The notes beneath the pieces were generated by a model, which did not search any database, had not been told where the DNA came from, and saw nothing but the letters and a program-made list of their open reading frames with translations. A stretch of DNA of 64,000 nucleotides from Brevundimonas sp. UBA7506. Its GTDB lineage: Bacteria > Pseudomonadota > Alphaproteobacteria > Caulobacterales > Caulobacteraceae. Below, one piece after another: positions 24,548 through 34,490 of this stretch. The stretch is taken from positions 567,095 to 631,094 of the forward strand of contig NZ_DLNQ01000005.1 of the NCBI RefSeq assembly GCF_002479495.1. The letters run 5' to 3'. Made by a program: the position numbers and the translations under genes. Within the stretch, counting starts at the first letter, position 1. Every line of letters begins with the position of its first letter.

Positions 24548-24703
24548 GGCGCGGCTTCTACCCGCTCCCGCGCCGAATCTGAAACCTGAACGAAGATGAA
24601 CGTGCCGATCAAAAGCCGTTCAGCTTCGCCCGCCTATCTCTGGATGCAACAGACAGGGGACCGGGGCCGTTCAGCTCGGGCATCTGTCACAGGGACAAGA
24701 ACG

Positions 24704-25336
24704 ATGTTTGATCATCTTTCCAAGAAGGTTTCCGCTGTCGCCGCCCTCGCGGTCGCCGGCTCGTTGATGGTCCCGGGCGTCGTCAGCGCCCAGACCTATG
24801 GCTACGGCTATCCCCCGGCCTACAACAGCTACGGCGCGCAGGGCCGCTACTATGATCCCTGCGTCGGCGATCAGCGGAACCGCGCCACGACCGGCGGCGT
24901 GCTCGGCGCCACCATCGGCGCCGTGGCCGGCTCGCAGCTGGCGGCGCGCGGTCGTCGCACCGAAGGCAGCGTCCTGGGCGGCGTGCTCGGCGCCGCCATC
25001 GGCGCCGGCGTGGGCAACAGCTCGGCCAACTGCGACAGCCGCTATCGCTCGTCCGGCTACAACTCGTCCTATGGCGGAACCTATGTCCCGCCCGCCTATG
25101 GCTACGACAATCGCGGCTATGATCGTCGTTACGACGACGGCTATGGCCGGGACTATCGCGAGTACAGCGACGGCTACGACCGCGGCTACACCCAGCCCGC
25201 GCCGGATTATCGCTATCAGAACACCGACGAATGCCGCCTCGCCGAGAGCGTCATCCGTCTGCCCGATGGTCGCAGCGAGACGCGCTACGTGCGCACCTGC
25301 CCCGACCAGAACGGCCGCTATCGCGTCGTCGATTAA
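24704..25336 (+). CDS. Glycine-zipper, tyrosine-rich envelope protein
   Basis: 210 residues starting MFDHLSKKVSAVAALAV, with a signal peptide ending VVSAQ. A glycine-zipper 2TM-like segment (TGGVLGATIGAVAGSQ, then GGVLGAAIGAGVGN) could insert in a membrane or self-associate. A long low-complexity region of Tyr, Gly, Asp and Arg repeats follows. A Cys pair in the last 50 residues (DECRLAES and VRTCPDQ) ends it. Such proteins are usually annotated as surface antigens; function is unknown. The start is preceded by AGGGACAAGA. Confidence 0.82.
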   Translation: MFDHLSKKVSAVAALAVAGSLMVPGVVSAQTYGYGYPPAYNSYGAQGRYYDPCVGDQRNRATTGGVLGATIGAVAGSQLAARGRRTEGSVLGGVLGAAIGAGVGNSSANCDSRYRSSGYNSSYGGTYVPPAYGYDNRGYDRRYDDGYGRDYREYSDGYDRGYTQPAPDYRYQNTDECRLAESVIRLPDGRSETRYVRTCPDQNGRYRVVD

Positions 25337-25367
25337 GTTTCAGCCCCCCTGTCGATCGACGACGTGA

Positions 25368-25397
25368 AGAGGGCCGCCGGTTATCCGGCGGCCCTCT
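25368..25397. terminator. Bidirectional terminator hairpin
   Basis: A perfect 13-base stem (AGAGGGCCGCCGG with CCGGCGGCCCTCT) around TTAT, followed by ATAATTT on the + strand. It sits between convergent genes and can serve both. Confidence 0.85.
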
Positions 25398-25409
25398 ATA
25401 ATTTCAGGG

Positions 25410-26144
25410 TCAGGCTCGGCGCGCCCACATCAGGAACTCGACGTTGCCGTCGCCGCCCGTGATCGGGCTTTCCGCGACTTCACGCACGGCCCAGCCGACG
25501 CTTTCCAGCCAGGCCCGCACGCCCTCGACCGCCGCCGCGTGGGCCTCGGGGTCCTTGACCACGCCCTTCTTGCCGGCGTCCTTGGGTCCTGCCCCCTCGA
25601 ACTGCGGTTTGACCAGGGTGATCAGGTCGGCGTCCGGCGCCGCCAATCCCAGCGCAGCCGGCAACACCTTCGACAGACCGATGAAGCTGGCGTCGCAGAC
25701 GACCAGCGACGGCGCCTCCGGGATGATCTCAGGCGTCAGCTCGCGCGCATCCGTCCGCTCCAGATTGACCACGCGCGGATCAGCCGCGACTTTGGGGTGC
25801 ATCTGACCGAAGCCGACATCCACGGCGAAGACCTTGGCCGCGCCGCGATCCAGACAGACCTCGGTGAAGCCGCCGGTCGAGGCGCCGACGTCCAGCACGA
25901 CACGCCCCTCGACCGCCACCGGCCAAAGGTCCAGCGCCCGTTCCAGCTTCAGCGCCCCGCGCCCGACCCATCGGTGGGCGGCGGCGTAGCCGATTTCGGC
26001 GTCCTCATTGACCGACTGCGAGGCCGCCTTGGCGGGAGCGCCGTTCACGGTGACGCCGCCCGCCTCGATGGCCGCCTTGGCCTTGGCCCGGCTTTCGGCC
26101 AGGCCGCGCGTGACCAGAAGCTGGTCCAGACGGACCGTCCTCAC
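25410..26144 (-). CDS. tlyA: TlyA-family rRNA methyltransferase/hemolysin
   Basis: 244 residues: an S4 RNA-binding domain ([20 protein letters not shown]) followed by an FtsJ-like SAM domain ([16 protein letters not shown], then [12 protein letters not shown] and VKPQFE). The family methylates 2'-O-ribose in rRNA in some bacteria; the haemolysin name is historical. The GTG start overlaps the valS stop (GTGA), so the two are co-translated. This neighbourhood matches Caulobacter. Confidence 0.93.
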   Translation of the reverse strand: MRTVRLDQLLVTRGLAESRAKAKAAIEAGGVTVNGAPAKAASQSVNEDAEIGYAAAHRWVGRGALKLERALDLWPVAVEGRVVLDVGASTGGFTEVCLDRGAAKVFAVDVGFGQMHPKVAADPRVVNLERTDARELTPEIIPEAPSLVVCDASFIGLSKVLPAALGLAAPDADLITLVKPQFEGAGPKDAGKKGVVKDPEAHAAAVEGVRAWLESVGWAVREVAESPITGGDGNVEFLMWARRA

Positions 26145-28888
26145 GCCCCGGCCATCGCATCCAGCCGCGCCAGCGCGGCCTGCATCTTGGCCTTGCCCTC
26201 TTCGGCCTCGGCCAGCTTGGCGCGCTGCTCGTCAACGACTTCGGGCGCGGCGCGCGACACGAAGTTGGGATTGCCCAGCTTCTTGTTCACGTGGCCGATA
26301 TCGCTCTCGAAGACGGCGATCTCCTTTTCCAGACGCGCGCGTTCTGCGGTCAGGTCGATGATCCCGGCCAGCGACAGCGCCGCCGTGGTTCCACTTGAGA
26401 CAAAGGTCACGGCCCCGGCGGGCGCGGTCTCGGCCACAGCGATTTCCGACACGCGACCCAGGGTGAGCAGCAGGTCGCGGTGACGCGCGATGCGCTCGGC
26501 GGTCACGGCGTCCGGCGCGACGAAGGCCAGCGGGGGCTTGGCCGACGGCGGCACGTTCATCTCGGCCCGCAGGGCGCGGATTTCACCGACGATGTCGACC
26601 AGCCAGCCGATCTCGGCCTCGGCCGAGGCGTCGACGAAGGCGTCGGGCAGCACCGGCCATTCGGCGCCGATCAGCAGGCTCTCGCGGGCCGGGCCTTCCT
26701 TGCCCAGCTCGGCCCACAGTTCCTCGGTGATGTAGGGCATGACCGGATGCAGCAGCTTCAGCGTCTGGTCGATGGTCCAGGCGGTCATGGCCCGCGTCTC
26801 GGCCTTGGCGGCTTCATCGGCGCCGTTGAACACCGGCTTGGCCAGTTCCAGATACCAGTCGCAGAAGACGTTCCAGACGAAGCGGTACAGAGCGCCCGCC
26901 GCGTCGTCGAAACGGCCGCCTTCGATGGCGTCCGACACGGCGCGCTCGGCCTTGGTCAGCTCGCCGCGGATCCAGCGGTTGATGGTCTGCTCGACCGTCG
27001 CGGAATCGAAGCCCTCGACGCGCTTGGCCTCGTTCATCTGGCTGAAGCGTGCGGCGTTCCACAGCTTGGTGCCGAAATTGCGATAACCTTCAATGCGCTG
27101 CTTCGACAACTTGATGTCGCGCGTGCCCGACAGGATGGCCATGGTGAAGCGCAGCGGGTCGGCGCCCAATTCGTCGATGATGCCCAGGGGGTCGATGACG
27201 TTGCCCTTGGACTTCGACATCTTCTGGCCCTTCTCGTCGCGGACCAGACCATTGATGATGACGCGCTTGAACGGGACCTCGCCCATGAAGTGCTGGCCCA
27301 TCATCATCATCCGGGCGACCCAGAAGAAGATGATGTCCGCCGCCGTCACCAGATCGCTGGTCGGATAGAAGCGCTCCAGATCCTCGGTCTTCTCGGGCCA
27401 GCCCATGGTCGAGAAGGGCCACAGGGCGGACGAGAACCAGGTATCAAGGACGTCCTCGTCCTGCGTCAGCACGACCTCGGAATCATAGTCGGCCAGCGCC
27501 TGTTCGCGGGCGTCCTCTTCCGTTTCGGCGACATAGATTTCGCCGTTCGGGCCGTACCAGGCCGGGATGCGGTGACCCCACCAGAGCTGGCGCGAAATGC
27601 ACCACGGCTCGATGTTGCGCAGCCACTCGAAGTAGATCTTCTCGTACGACTTGGGCTCGAAGACGGTCGCGCCGTCCTCGACCGCCTTCAGCGCCGGCTG
27701 GGCCAGGGTGTGGGCGTCAACGTACCACTGGTCCGTCAGCCACGGCTCGATGACCACGCCCGAGCGGTCGCCGTGCGGGACGACGTGCTTGGTCTTTTCG
27801 ATCTCGCGCAGCCAGTTTTCTTCCTCGGCGCGGGCGACGATGGCCTTGCGCGCGGCGAAGCGATCCAGACCGACCAGATCGGCGGGGATTTCCGGCACGT
27901 CCTCGTTGGTGATGCGCGCGAAGGCGTCCATCACGTTCAGCGCGGCCAGACCGGCGCGCTTGCCGACGCCGAAGTCGTTGAAGTCGTGCGCGGGGGTGAT
28001 CTTGACCGCGCCCGAACCCTTGGTCGGATCGGCGTAGTCGTCTGCGACGACGGGGATGCGACGGCCGGTGATCGGCAGGGTCACTTCCTTGCCGACCAGA
28101 CCCTTGTAACGCTCGTCCTCGGGGTGAACCGCGACGCCGGTGTCGCCCAGCATGGTCTCAGGGCGCGTCGTGGCCACGACGATGAAGCCGCGCGTTTCGA
28201 ATTCAGTGGCCTTGCCGTCCTCGTCGAAGGCGATCGGGTGCTCATAGGTGACGCCGTCGGCCAGCGGATAGGCGAAATGCCAATAGTGGCCGTCCTGCTC
28301 GCGCTGTTCGACTTCCAGATCGGAAATGGCGGTCTGGAAATGCGGATCCCAGTTCACCAGACGCTTGTCGCGATAGATCAGGCCGTCCTGATGCAGCTTG
28401 ACGAAGACCTTGCGGACGGCGGCGTTCAGGCCCTCGTCCAGGGTAAAGCGCTCGCGCGACCAGTCGCACGACGCGCCCAGGCGGCGCAGCTGGCGAACGA
28501 TGGTGCCGCCCGACTCGGCTTTCCACTCCCAGACCTTCTCGATGAAGGCGTCGCGGCCCATCTCGCGGCGCCCGATGTTGCCGGCGGCGGCCATCTGACG
28601 CTCGACCACCATCTGGGTGGCGATGCCCGCGTGGTCGGTGCCGGGCAGCCACAGCACAGCCTTGCCCTTCATCCGGTGATAGCGGGTCAGAATGTCCTGC
28701 AGCGTATTGTTCAGCGCGTGGCCGATGTGCAGCGAGCCCGTCACGTTCGGCGGCGGAATGACGATCGAATAGGCGTCGGCGGCCCCATCCGTCGGCTTGG
28801 CGGCGCGCGGCGCGAACAGGCCGCTCTCTTCCCACTGGGCGTAGAGGCGCGGTTCGGCGGCCTGAGGTTCGAAAGTCTTCTCGAGCAT
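26141..28888 (-). CDS. valS: Valyl-tRNA synthetase
   Basis: Class I aminoacyl-tRNA synthetase, 915 residues, near the family norm. HIGH motif SLHIGH (about 52-57), KMSKSKGN, the CP1 editing domain ([11 protein letters not shown]) and a C-terminal coiled coil rich in Ala/Glu/Lys are all visible. The start MLEKTFEPQ is preferred over an upstream in-frame codon as it matches the family N-terminus. The terminator at 28962 separates it from popZ. Confidence 0.98.
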   Translation of the reverse strand: MLEKTFEPQAAEPRLYAQWEESGLFAPRAAKPTDGAADAYSIVIPPPNVTGSLHIGHALNNTLQDILTRYHRMKGKAVLWLPGTDHAGIATQMVVERQMAAAGNIGRREMGRDAFIEKVWEWKAESGGTIVRQLRRLGASCDWSRERFTLDEGLNAAVRKVFVKLHQDGLIYRDKRLVNWDPHFQTAISDLEVEQREQDGHYWHFAYPLADGVTYEHPIAFDEDGKATEFETRGFIVVATTRPETMLGDTGVAVHPEDERYKGLVGKEVTLPITGRRIPVVADDYADPTKGSGAVKITPAHDFNDFGVGKRAGLAALNVMDAFARITNEDVPEIPADLVGLDRFAARKAIVARAEEENWLREIEKTKHVVPHGDRSGVVIEPWLTDQWYVDAHTLAQPALKAVEDGATVFEPKSYEKIYFEWLRNIEPWCISRQLWWGHRIPAWYGPNGEIYVAETEEDAREQALADYDSEVVLTQDEDVLDTWFSSALWPFSTMGWPEKTEDLERFYPTSDLVTAADIIFFWVARMMMMGQHFMGEVPFKRVIINGLVRDEKGQKMSKSKGNVIDPLGIIDELGADPLRFTMAILSGTRDIKLSKQRIEGYRNFGTKLWNAARFSQMNEAKRVEGFDSATVEQTINRWIRGELTKAERAVSDAIEGGRFDDAAGALYRFVWNVFCDWYLELAKPVFNGADEAAKAETRAMTAWTIDQTLKLLHPVMPYITEELWAELGKEGPARESLLIGAEWPVLPDAFVDASAEAEIGWLVDIVGEIRALRAEMNVPPSAKPPLAFVAPDAVTAERIARHRDLLLTLGRVSEIAVAETAPAGAVTFVSSGTTAALSLAGIIDLTAERARLEKEIAVFESDIGHVNKKLGNPNFVSRAAPEVVDEQRAKLAEAEEGKAKMQAALARLDAMAGA

Positions 28889-28961
28889 TGTCTTCTCTTT
28901 GGTCCCTACCGCTCCGCACGCGGTGCGTCGCTGCATGAGGGTGGGTTTCTGAAAAAGCGAA

Positions 28962-28986
28962 AGGGCGGCCCCGCCGGAGCCGCCCT
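28962..28986 (-). terminator. Terminator downstream of popZ
   Basis: On the minus strand AGGGCGGC and GCCGCCCT pair around a nine-base loop and are followed by TTCGCTTTTTC. It lies 30 bases after the popZ stop and upstream of valS. Confidence 0.75.
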
Positions 28987-29016
28987 CAGTGACTTAGTGT
29001 CTGGTGAAGCGAAGGG

Positions 29017-29592
29017 CTAGCCGGCGTTGCGGGCGATGCGTTCTACTTCCTTGCGTACCTGGGCCTCGACGATGCCCGGCAGGTTGGCGTCCAGCCAGTC
29101 CTTCAGCATCGGACGCAGCATGTTCTGGACCATGGCCTCGACCGTATTGCCGCTGACGAAGGGCAGGTCCTGCGGCGCGGCGGCGACGGGTTCGGGCTTC
29201 TGGAAGGTGGCGGCCAGACCGGCGAAGGCCGAGGCGGCGCTGGCGGCGGCGCTTTCGCCGACCAAGGAATCATAATCAGGCGCCGCAACCGGCGCAGGGG
29301 CGGGCTCAGGCTCGACGGCGGGGAACGGCGCCACGTCGGCCACGTCCAGATCGCCGATCGACTGGGACGCCGGCGCTTCATAGCGCTCGGTCAGCTCCAG
29401 AACCTCGTCTTCAACGACCGCAGGTTCTTCGGCCAGAGGCGCAGCCTCCAGCACGGGCTCGGGCGCGACTTCCACGACCGGTTCCGACGCCGCAGCAGCG
29501 GTTTCAGCCGGAGCGTCGTCTTCAGAGATGATCCGGCGAATCGACGCCAGAATCTCTTCCATCGTCGGTTCCTGGGCGGTCTGGTCGGTCAT
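29017..29592 (-). CDS. popZ: Polar organizing protein PopZ
   Basis: 191 residues with the three-part PopZ plan. A conserved N-terminal helix (EPTMEEILASIRRIISED) is followed by an acidic Pro/Ala/Glu-rich linker (about 30-130). The C-terminal helices (VEAMVQNMLRPMLKDWLD, then NLPGIVEAQVRKEVERIA) drive oligomerisation. In Caulobacter PopZ forms a polar microdomain that anchors the chromosomal parS complex through ParB and recruits cell-cycle proteins. Its place between the TolC gene and valS is the same as in Caulobacter. The linker sequence is divergent, as expected. Confidence 0.95.
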   Translation of the reverse strand: MTDQTAQEPTMEEILASIRRIISEDDAPAETAAAASEPVVEVAPEPVLEAAPLAEEPAVVEDEVLELTERYEAPASQSIGDLDVADVAPFPAVEPEPAPAPVAAPDYDSLVGESAAASAASAFAGLAATFQKPEPVAAAPQDLPFVSGNTVEAMVQNMLRPMLKDWLDANLPGIVEAQVRKEVERIARNAG

Positions 29593-29753
29593 GTCAGAAC
29601 CTTGAAGGCTGAACCTGAAGGGACCGCCGACGGGCGCAAAGCGGCGCGACGATCAGGGCCGGACAAACAGACTCGCCCTCCCCTTGCCTCTGTCGTCGCA
29701 CCAACGCCCGCCGGAATCAACGGACGTTTTCGCCTGTCAGGCTAATCCCCGCG

Positions 29754-31235
29754 TCAATTGCCGGGCGCGGTGCGGACGATTTCGCTCTTCAGCTGGGTGT
29801 CGATCGGAGCGTCCTCGGCGTCGGCCGCCGGCGTGATCACCGGCGAAGCGACGCGATCCAGGGCCTCGACCGCGCCGTCCCACGGCAGACCGCCACGGTT
29901 GCGCACAGCATCGTAATTGGCCTCGGCGTCATAGACCTCGATCGCCGGGTCGAGGTTCGGTCCGCCCAGACGGCCCATGGCGGCCAGCAGTTGGGCCTGG
30001 GCCACGTACTGATTGCGGTGGGCGCTGGCCAGGGTGACCTGAGCCGAGCGCAGCTCCAGCTCCTGGTTCAGCACGTCAAGCGTGGTGCGCAGGCCGACCT
30101 GGGCCTCCTGACGCACGCCCTCGGCGGCGACCGAAGCGGCGCGAACGGCTTGCTCGCCTGCCTGCAGGGTCGACTTGGCGGCGACGGTCTGGGCGTAGGC
30201 CGAGCTGACGCTCTGCAGCACGCCGCGACGCTCGCCCTCGACGCCGATCTGGGCCGCGTTGGCGCGCTCCAGCGCCTGGGCGACGCGCGAACGGTTCAGC
30301 CCGCCGGTGAACAGCGGCACCGACACCGTGGCGCCGGCGTTGAAGGCCGTGCGGTCCGTCAGGTCGAAGCCTGACAGGTCATTCGCCGTGCCGCCGTACG
30401 AGGCGGTCAGGCGCGCCGACGGCCGATACTCGGCGCGAGCGGCCGCCACATTGGCCTCGGCGGCTTGCAGGGCATAGGTCGCAGCGCGAACGCCGGGGTT
30501 CTCGATCAAGGCCACGTCCAAGGCGGCGTCGAAGTCGGCGGGCAGGCCCGGCAGAACCGGCAGGGTTTCCATATTGGTCGGCGCTTGGCCGACCACGGCG
30601 GCGTAGGCGGCGCGCGACACCGACAGCTGAGCCTGGGCGTTGGCCAGATCGGCGTCCGACTGGGCCAGGCGGGCTTCCGACTGCGCCACGTCGGTGCGGG
30701 TGATTTCGCCGACTTCGAAGCGGGCGTTGGATTCGTCCAGCTGACGGCGCAGGACCGTGAGGTTTTCCTGACGGATACGCAGGATTTCCATGTCGCGAAC
30801 GACATCGGCATAGGCCTGAATGACCGAGGTCATCACCTGCTGCTCGACTTCGCGCAGATTTTCACGGCCAGCGCGGACATTGGCCTCGGCGGCGTCAATG
30901 CCGCGCGCGGTGCGACCGGCGGTCCAGATGTTCTGCGCCAGGCTGACGCTGGCGGTTGCGCCGTCGCTCTCGACCACGCCGACGCCGTCGGTGTCCACGC
31001 GGCTGTAATCGACGCCGGCCGAGGCGCTGATGGTCGGACGCAGGCCCGAACGCGCCTGGACGATGGTCTCGTCCAGCGCCCGCTGGTTGGCGCGTTGCGC
31101 CAGGAGCGTCGGATTGGTGCGATAGGCCAGACCAATCGCGTCCTTCAGCGTCTCGGCCCCGGCCGGAGCCGCACCGGCTCCCATGGCCAGAGTGATGAGA
31201 GCGACCGAAGCGAGCGCGCGCGAGCGTTTCAACAT
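29754..31235 (-). CDS. TolC-family outer-membrane efflux/secretion channel
   Basis: 493 residues with a signal peptide (LASVALITLAMGAGAAPAGA) and two repeated outer-membrane-efflux domains. Signature stretches are LKDAIGLAYRTNPTLL, the strand-helix block SVSLAQNIWTAGR, and the second-half equivalent TVSVPLFTGGLNRSRV. The trimer forms a channel-tunnel for type I secretion or drug efflux. In Caulobacter the gene beside popZ is one of the RsaF TolC homologues used for S-layer export. No ABC or membrane-fusion partner is adjacent here. Confidence 0.94.
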   Translation of the reverse strand: MLKRSRALASVALITLAMGAGAAPAGAETLKDAIGLAYRTNPTLLAQRANQRALDETIVQARSGLRPTISASAGVDYSRVDTDGVGVVESDGATASVSLAQNIWTAGRTARGIDAAEANVRAGRENLREVEQQVMTSVIQAYADVVRDMEILRIRQENLTVLRRQLDESNARFEVGEITRTDVAQSEARLAQSDADLANAQAQLSVSRAAYAAVVGQAPTNMETLPVLPGLPADFDAALDVALIENPGVRAATYALQAAEANVAAARAEYRPSARLTASYGGTANDLSGFDLTDRTAFNAGATVSVPLFTGGLNRSRVAQALERANAAQIGVEGERRGVLQSVSSAYAQTVAAKSTLQAGEQAVRAASVAAEGVRQEAQVGLRTTLDVLNQELELRSAQVTLASAHRNQYVAQAQLLAAMGRLGGPNLDPAIEVYDAEANYDAVRNRGGLPWDGAVEALDRVASPVITPAADAEDAPIDTQLKSEIVRTAPGN

Positions 31236-31369
31236 GAACCTGTTCCTGCCTGACGCCCCCGACGGCGCGCCCCGTAATGCCTGAATGGCGTAGTTGGAGA
31301 TTATGCCCGCCCTGCGCCAGTTAAGTTTTTTTCACGCAGCCGACGCTCGTCTCCGTCGCGCCCTTTGGC

Positions 31370-31999
31370 CTAGAGCGCGAAGGCCGGCGTCGGAATCAGT
31401 TCCGACAGAACCGGCGGCGCACAGTCGAACAGTTCACGACGCGACACGCCTTCGCGACCGCGGACATAGAGGACGGCCTTGCCGATCGGACCGGCGCGCT
31501 CAACCACGGCCAGACGGCCGCCGGGACGCAGGGCAGCGATCCACGATTCGGGGCGAGCCGGCACGGCGGCCTCGCTGACGATCAGGTCATAGCCTTCGCC
31601 TTGCGGCTGGCTCAGAGGCGCGACCACGGTCGAGACGCCTTCATCAGCCAAGGCGGGGCCGGTCACCTCGAACACGGCGGCGTCCGATTCCTGGGCCGTA
31701 ACCGTCAGGCCCATGCGCGCCAGAACGGCGGCGGCGTAGGGGCCGGCCAGAACCAGAGCCTTTTCACCGGCGCGGGCGTCCAGGGCCTGCATCAGCTTGC
31801 CCAGATCGCGCGGCAGCATCAGGCGCCGATCGCCCGCGATTTCCGGCTCGATGTCGGCATAGGCGGAGAAGGCGCGGTCGGCGGCGCAGAAGCGCTCACG
31901 CTCAACGGCGCCGAGGGCGGCCTGCAGGTCGCGGTCCGTGACGTCGTTCACACGGACCTGCGAGTCCAGCATGACCTTGCGTGCAGCGGCGAAATCCAT
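31370..31999 (-). CDS. Protein-L-isoaspartate O-methyltransferase-like protein
   Basis: 209 residues starting MDFAAARKVMLDSQVRVNDV, a common N-terminus for this alphaproteobacterial PCMT-like group. The SAM-binding part is weak: AGPYAAAVLARMGLTVTAQES replaces the glycine-rich motif I of true PCMT. So methyltransferase activity is plausible but not certain. It is upstream of the TolC gene on the same strand, as in Caulobacter. A probable genuine pcm occurs at the other end of this window. Confidence 0.82.
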   Translation of the reverse strand: MDFAAARKVMLDSQVRVNDVTDRDLQAALGAVERERFCAADRAFSAYADIEPEIAGDRRLMLPRDLGKLMQALDARAGEKALVLAGPYAAAVLARMGLTVTAQESDAAVFEVTGPALADEGVSTVVAPLSQPQGEGYDLIVSEAAVPARPESWIAALRPGGRLAVVERAGPIGKAVLYVRGREGVSRRELFDCAPPVLSELIPTPAFAL

Positions 32000-32131
32000 G
32001 GTTCCGAGGTCCTTCAGGTCGGCGTAAGCGAAAAATCTGCGGCGCTTATAGGTCCGCGCGTTGCAGCCGACAATCCGATCTGATAGCTGACGCCCCTCGC
32101 GATGGTTCGGGGCTCGGTTTCGAGACCCAAA

Positions 32132-32205
32132 TGGCCTGATGGCGGAGTGGTGACGCAGAGGACTGCAAATCCTTGCACCCGGGTTCGATTCCCGGTCAGG
32201 CCTCC
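32132..32205 (+). tRNA. tRNA-Cys (anticodon GCA)
   Basis: Acceptor arms GGCCTGA and TCAGGCC pair perfectly, the anticodon loop CTGCAAA carries GCA, the T-arm has GGTTCGATTCC, and TCCA ends the gene. Confidence 0.96.
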
Positions 32206-32221
32206 ATCGCGACAAACAGTC

Positions 32222-32241
32222 AGCCGCCCTTTGGGGCGGCT
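32222..32241 (+). terminator. Terminator of tRNA-Cys
   Basis: AGCCGCCC and GGGCGGCT form an eight-base stem around TTTG, followed by TTCTTGTTT, 17 bases after the tRNA. Confidence 0.85.
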
Positions 32242-32256
32242 TTCTTGTTTCTGGGC

Positions 32257-32442
32257 CTACTTTCCTGCCCTGCGATTCCAGCCGTCGTCCTTGTTCGCCC
32301 TATCGCGCTCAACGGAGGTGGCGTCCGGCTCGCCGTCCGCGTCCCGATCCGTAAATCGACGAGGCTGCACGAAGGCGAAACCCGCGCCCGCGACCACGAA
32401 GGCCAGCGCGCCGATCAGAATCAAAGTCGACAACTGGTCCAT
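32257..32442 (-). CDS. Small single-pass membrane protein, 61 residues
   Basis: An excellent ribosome-binding site (AAGGAGGG, six bases before the ATG) supports this short gene. It begins MDQLSTLILIGALAFVVAGAG, one membrane segment with little before it, then a charged cytoplasmic or periplasmic tail rich in Asp, Arg and Lys. I know no family. It lies between the tRNA-Cys terminator and an RNA methyltransferase gene. Confidence 0.65.
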   Translation of the reverse strand: MDQLSTLILIGALAFVVAGAGFAFVQPRRFTDRDADGEPDATSVERDRANKDDGWNRRAGK

Positions 32443-32505
32443 GTCGCCCTCCTTGGCTTCTTGGATCCAACGCCTTCGACTGACTTCCGCTCCGCGCCGA
32501 CGACC

Positions 32506-33315
32506 TCAGACCGCGCCGGCGGTCGTCAGATGATGCAGAGCCACCGCGCTGGTCGCCGCCACGTTCAGGGAATCAAATCCGCCCGACATGCGAATGCCCA
32601 GGGGCCGGCACCGCGCTATGACCTCCGCAGGCAGGCCCGGCCCTTCCGAGCCCAGCAGAATCGCCGTCCGACGCGCGGGCTTGAGCTCCGACAGGGTTTC
32701 AGCCGCCGACGGCGTCAGGGCCAGCACCTCGAATCCCCGCGCCTCCAGCGCCTCGACCATGGCCGCCGCCGTCGCGCTCTCGACGAAGGGCGTCCGCAGC
32801 ACTGCCCCGACCGAGACCCGGATCGCCTTCCTGTAGAAGGGGTCGCAGCAGGTCTTGTCCAGAAGCAGCCCCGCCGCGCCGAACGCCGCCGCATTGCGGA
32901 ACAGGCCGCCCATGTTGTCGTGATTGCCGATGCCGCAGGCGCCCACCACCACGGCGCACTCAGGCAAGCTGTTCAGAAAGGCCTCCAGAGCAAACGGCTC
33001 AGGCTTGCGCCCCAGCGCCAGGATTCCGCGATGCAGATGAAAGCCGGCGATACCGTCCAGCACTTCCTGCGGCGCCGTATGGACCGGCACGTCGCCGGGC
33101 AGCCGCTCCAGAATCTCGCGCAGCGCCTCCAGCCGCTTCTCGGCGATCAGCACCGCCACCGGCGCGCAATGTGACGAAGGCGACGTCAGCACACGCAGCA
33201 CCACCTCCCCCTCGGCCACGAACAGACCCTGACGCCCCGTCAGGTCGCGCTCCTTGACGTCGCGAAAGGCGGAAATGCGAGGATCATCGACATCGAAAAC
33301 AGGGATCAAATTCAT
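32506..33315 (-). CDS. SpoU/TrmH-family RNA 2'-O-methyltransferase
   Basis: 269 residues. The SPOUT motifs are in order: GNHDNMGGLFRNA (motif 1, about residue 140), LLGSEGPGLP (motif 2) and SLNVAATSAVALHH (motif 3). The N-terminal part (GRQGLFVAEGEVVLRVL) is the substrate-binding domain found in the TrmH-like group. The methylated RNA is not predictable. The start MNLIPVFDVDDP was chosen over upstream codons. Confidence 0.9.
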   Translation of the reverse strand: MNLIPVFDVDDPRISAFRDVKERDLTGRQGLFVAEGEVVLRVLTSPSSHCAPVAVLIAEKRLEALREILERLPGDVPVHTAPQEVLDGIAGFHLHRGILALGRKPEPFALEAFLNSLPECAVVVGACGIGNHDNMGGLFRNAAAFGAAGLLLDKTCCDPFYRKAIRVSVGAVLRTPFVESATAAAMVEALEARGFEVLALTPSAAETLSELKPARRTAILLGSEGPGLPAEVIARCRPLGIRMSGGFDSLNVAATSAVALHHLTTAGAV

Positions 33316-33426
33316 GCTGCAGCTTCTATCGCACCCCTCCTGAAATATTTCGGCGTTTTTCTGCACTTTGCCCGTTGCGTGAATCAAAAAGGCCTTGCTA
33401 TACAGCGGCCTCCCCCGAGGGGACGT

Positions 33427-33501
33427 TCCGCGGTAGCTCAGTGGTAGAGCAGCCGACTGTTAATCGGCTGGTCGTAGGTTCGAATCCTACCCGCGGAGCC
33501 A
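33427..33501 (+). tRNA. tRNA-Asn (anticodon GTT)
   Basis: Acceptor arms TCCGCGG and CCGCGGA pair, the loop CTGTTAA carries GTT, the T-arm has GGTTCGAATCC, and GCCA is encoded. Confidence 0.96.
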
Positions 33502-33513
33502 CTCGGGGGATTA

Positions 33514-33534
33514 AAGCGCCGCTTTCGGGCGCTT
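33514..33534 (+). terminator. Terminator of tRNA-Asn
   Basis: AAGCGCC and GGCGCTT pair around GCTTTCG; the stem runs into a TTTTTT tract. Confidence 0.88.
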
Positions 33535-33819
33535 TTTTAGTCCCTCACTTTGCTGCTCGCCGAATGCCCCGCCAGGGTGGCATGGCTCATTTTCCGGTTT
33601 CAAGCCGTTGCAGGCATGATCGGGTAGCAGATTGACGCGCGTTCAATCACCAGAACACGGGGCCTCCGCGACGCCGCAGCGGACCTTGCATGGGTGCTGT
33701 GCGGGTCACCCGGTCCGTCCCTTGGCGATAGACCTGCCTGCCGGCTCATGGCTCGCTGAAACGTGTAAACATCACGATCAGACGTTAACTATAGTCGAGC
33801 CGTCCCCGCGAGCTTCGAC
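33535..33819. other. Intergenic region before the Crp/Fnr gene
   Basis: About 285 bases without a credible gene. It should hold the regulator's promoter. A TTGA-N7-TCAA inverted repeat at 33632-33646 resembles an FNR site but its spacing is one base too long. Nothing else stands out. Confidence 0.5.
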
Positions 33820-34455
33820 ATGACGCCTTTGCGCCACGCGCCCGTTCAGAATGTCGGCCATTCGCCCCTCCTCCCGGTCGGAGACTGCTGCAGCCTGCCG
33901 GGCGTCGTCCTGTCCTACGCCCAGAGCGAACAGATCTATGCCGAGGGAGATCGGGCGCATTTCCTCTATGCCGTCGTCGCGGGAGCCGTTCGGACCGTGC
34001 GACACTCCAACGACGGCCGGCGCCAGGTCGGCGCCTTCTACTACCCCGGTGATCTCTTCGGCCTGGAGGTCGATGAGCAACACGCCTTCACGGCCGAAGC
34101 CATGTGTCCCGCCCAGGTCAGATCTGTGCGCCTGGGCTCGGCAGAGGATCGCGCGATCGCCCAGGCCGCCCGGCGCGAACTGGCGCGCGCCCACGACCAT
34201 CTGGCCATGCTCGGGCGACGTTCCGCTGAGGAGAAGGTCGCCAGCTTCCTGCTCGAACTGGCGCATCAAGGTCCCCGCGATCACGCCGCCCTGCAGATGA
34301 GCCGTCAGGACATGGCCGACTATCTCGGTCTGGCGCTCGAAACCGTTTCGCGCGTCCTGAGCCGTTTCCAGGATGAAAACCTCGTCGTCTTCTCCTCTTG
34401 TCGGGATTTTCGGATCATCCAGCGCTCTCGGCTGAGGTGTCTCGCCTCGACCTGA
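33820..34455 (+). CDS. Crp/Fnr-family transcriptional regulator (FixK-like)
   Basis: 211 residues. A cyclic-nucleotide-like effector domain (QIYAEGDRAHFLYAVVAGAV, then GAFYYPGDLFGLE) is followed by a long helix and a winged helix-turn-helix (MSRQDMADYLGLALETVSRVL). The recognition helix keeps E-x-x-S-R, the FNR/FixK pattern that reads TTGAT half-sites. The FNR oxygen-sensing cysteine cluster is not present in the usual spacing, so it is more like FixK or Dnr. A matching palindrome lies 3 kb downstream, between the metallo-hydrolase and VIT genes. Confidence 0.9.
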   Translation: MTPLRHAPVQNVGHSPLLPVGDCCSLPGVVLSYAQSEQIYAEGDRAHFLYAVVAGAVRTVRHSNDGRRQVGAFYYPGDLFGLEVDEQHAFTAEAMCPAQVRSVRLGSAEDRAIAQAARRELARAHDHLAMLGRRSAEEKVASFLLELAHQGPRDHAALQMSRQDMADYLGLALETVSRVLSRFQDENLVVFSSCRDFRIIQRSRLRCLAST

Positions 34456-34490
34456 GGCCAGTCGGGGCTCCGCTTCCTAGCCTTGGGGGT

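Noticed and set aside
24588..24601. GAAC-N6-GAAC near 24.59 kb
   Set aside because: Spacing is one base shorter than the LexA GAAC-N7-GAAC pattern, and it does not precede a known SOS gene.
26480..29020. Very long open frame on the + strand across valS
   Set aside because: It is antisense to a certain valS gene and encodes low-complexity Gly/Arg/Asp/His-rich sequence, as expected from GC-rich codon shadows.
33632..33646. TTGA-N7-TCAA inverted repeat before the Crp/Fnr gene
   Set aside because: FNR/FixK sites need six bases between TTGA and TCAA; here there are seven.
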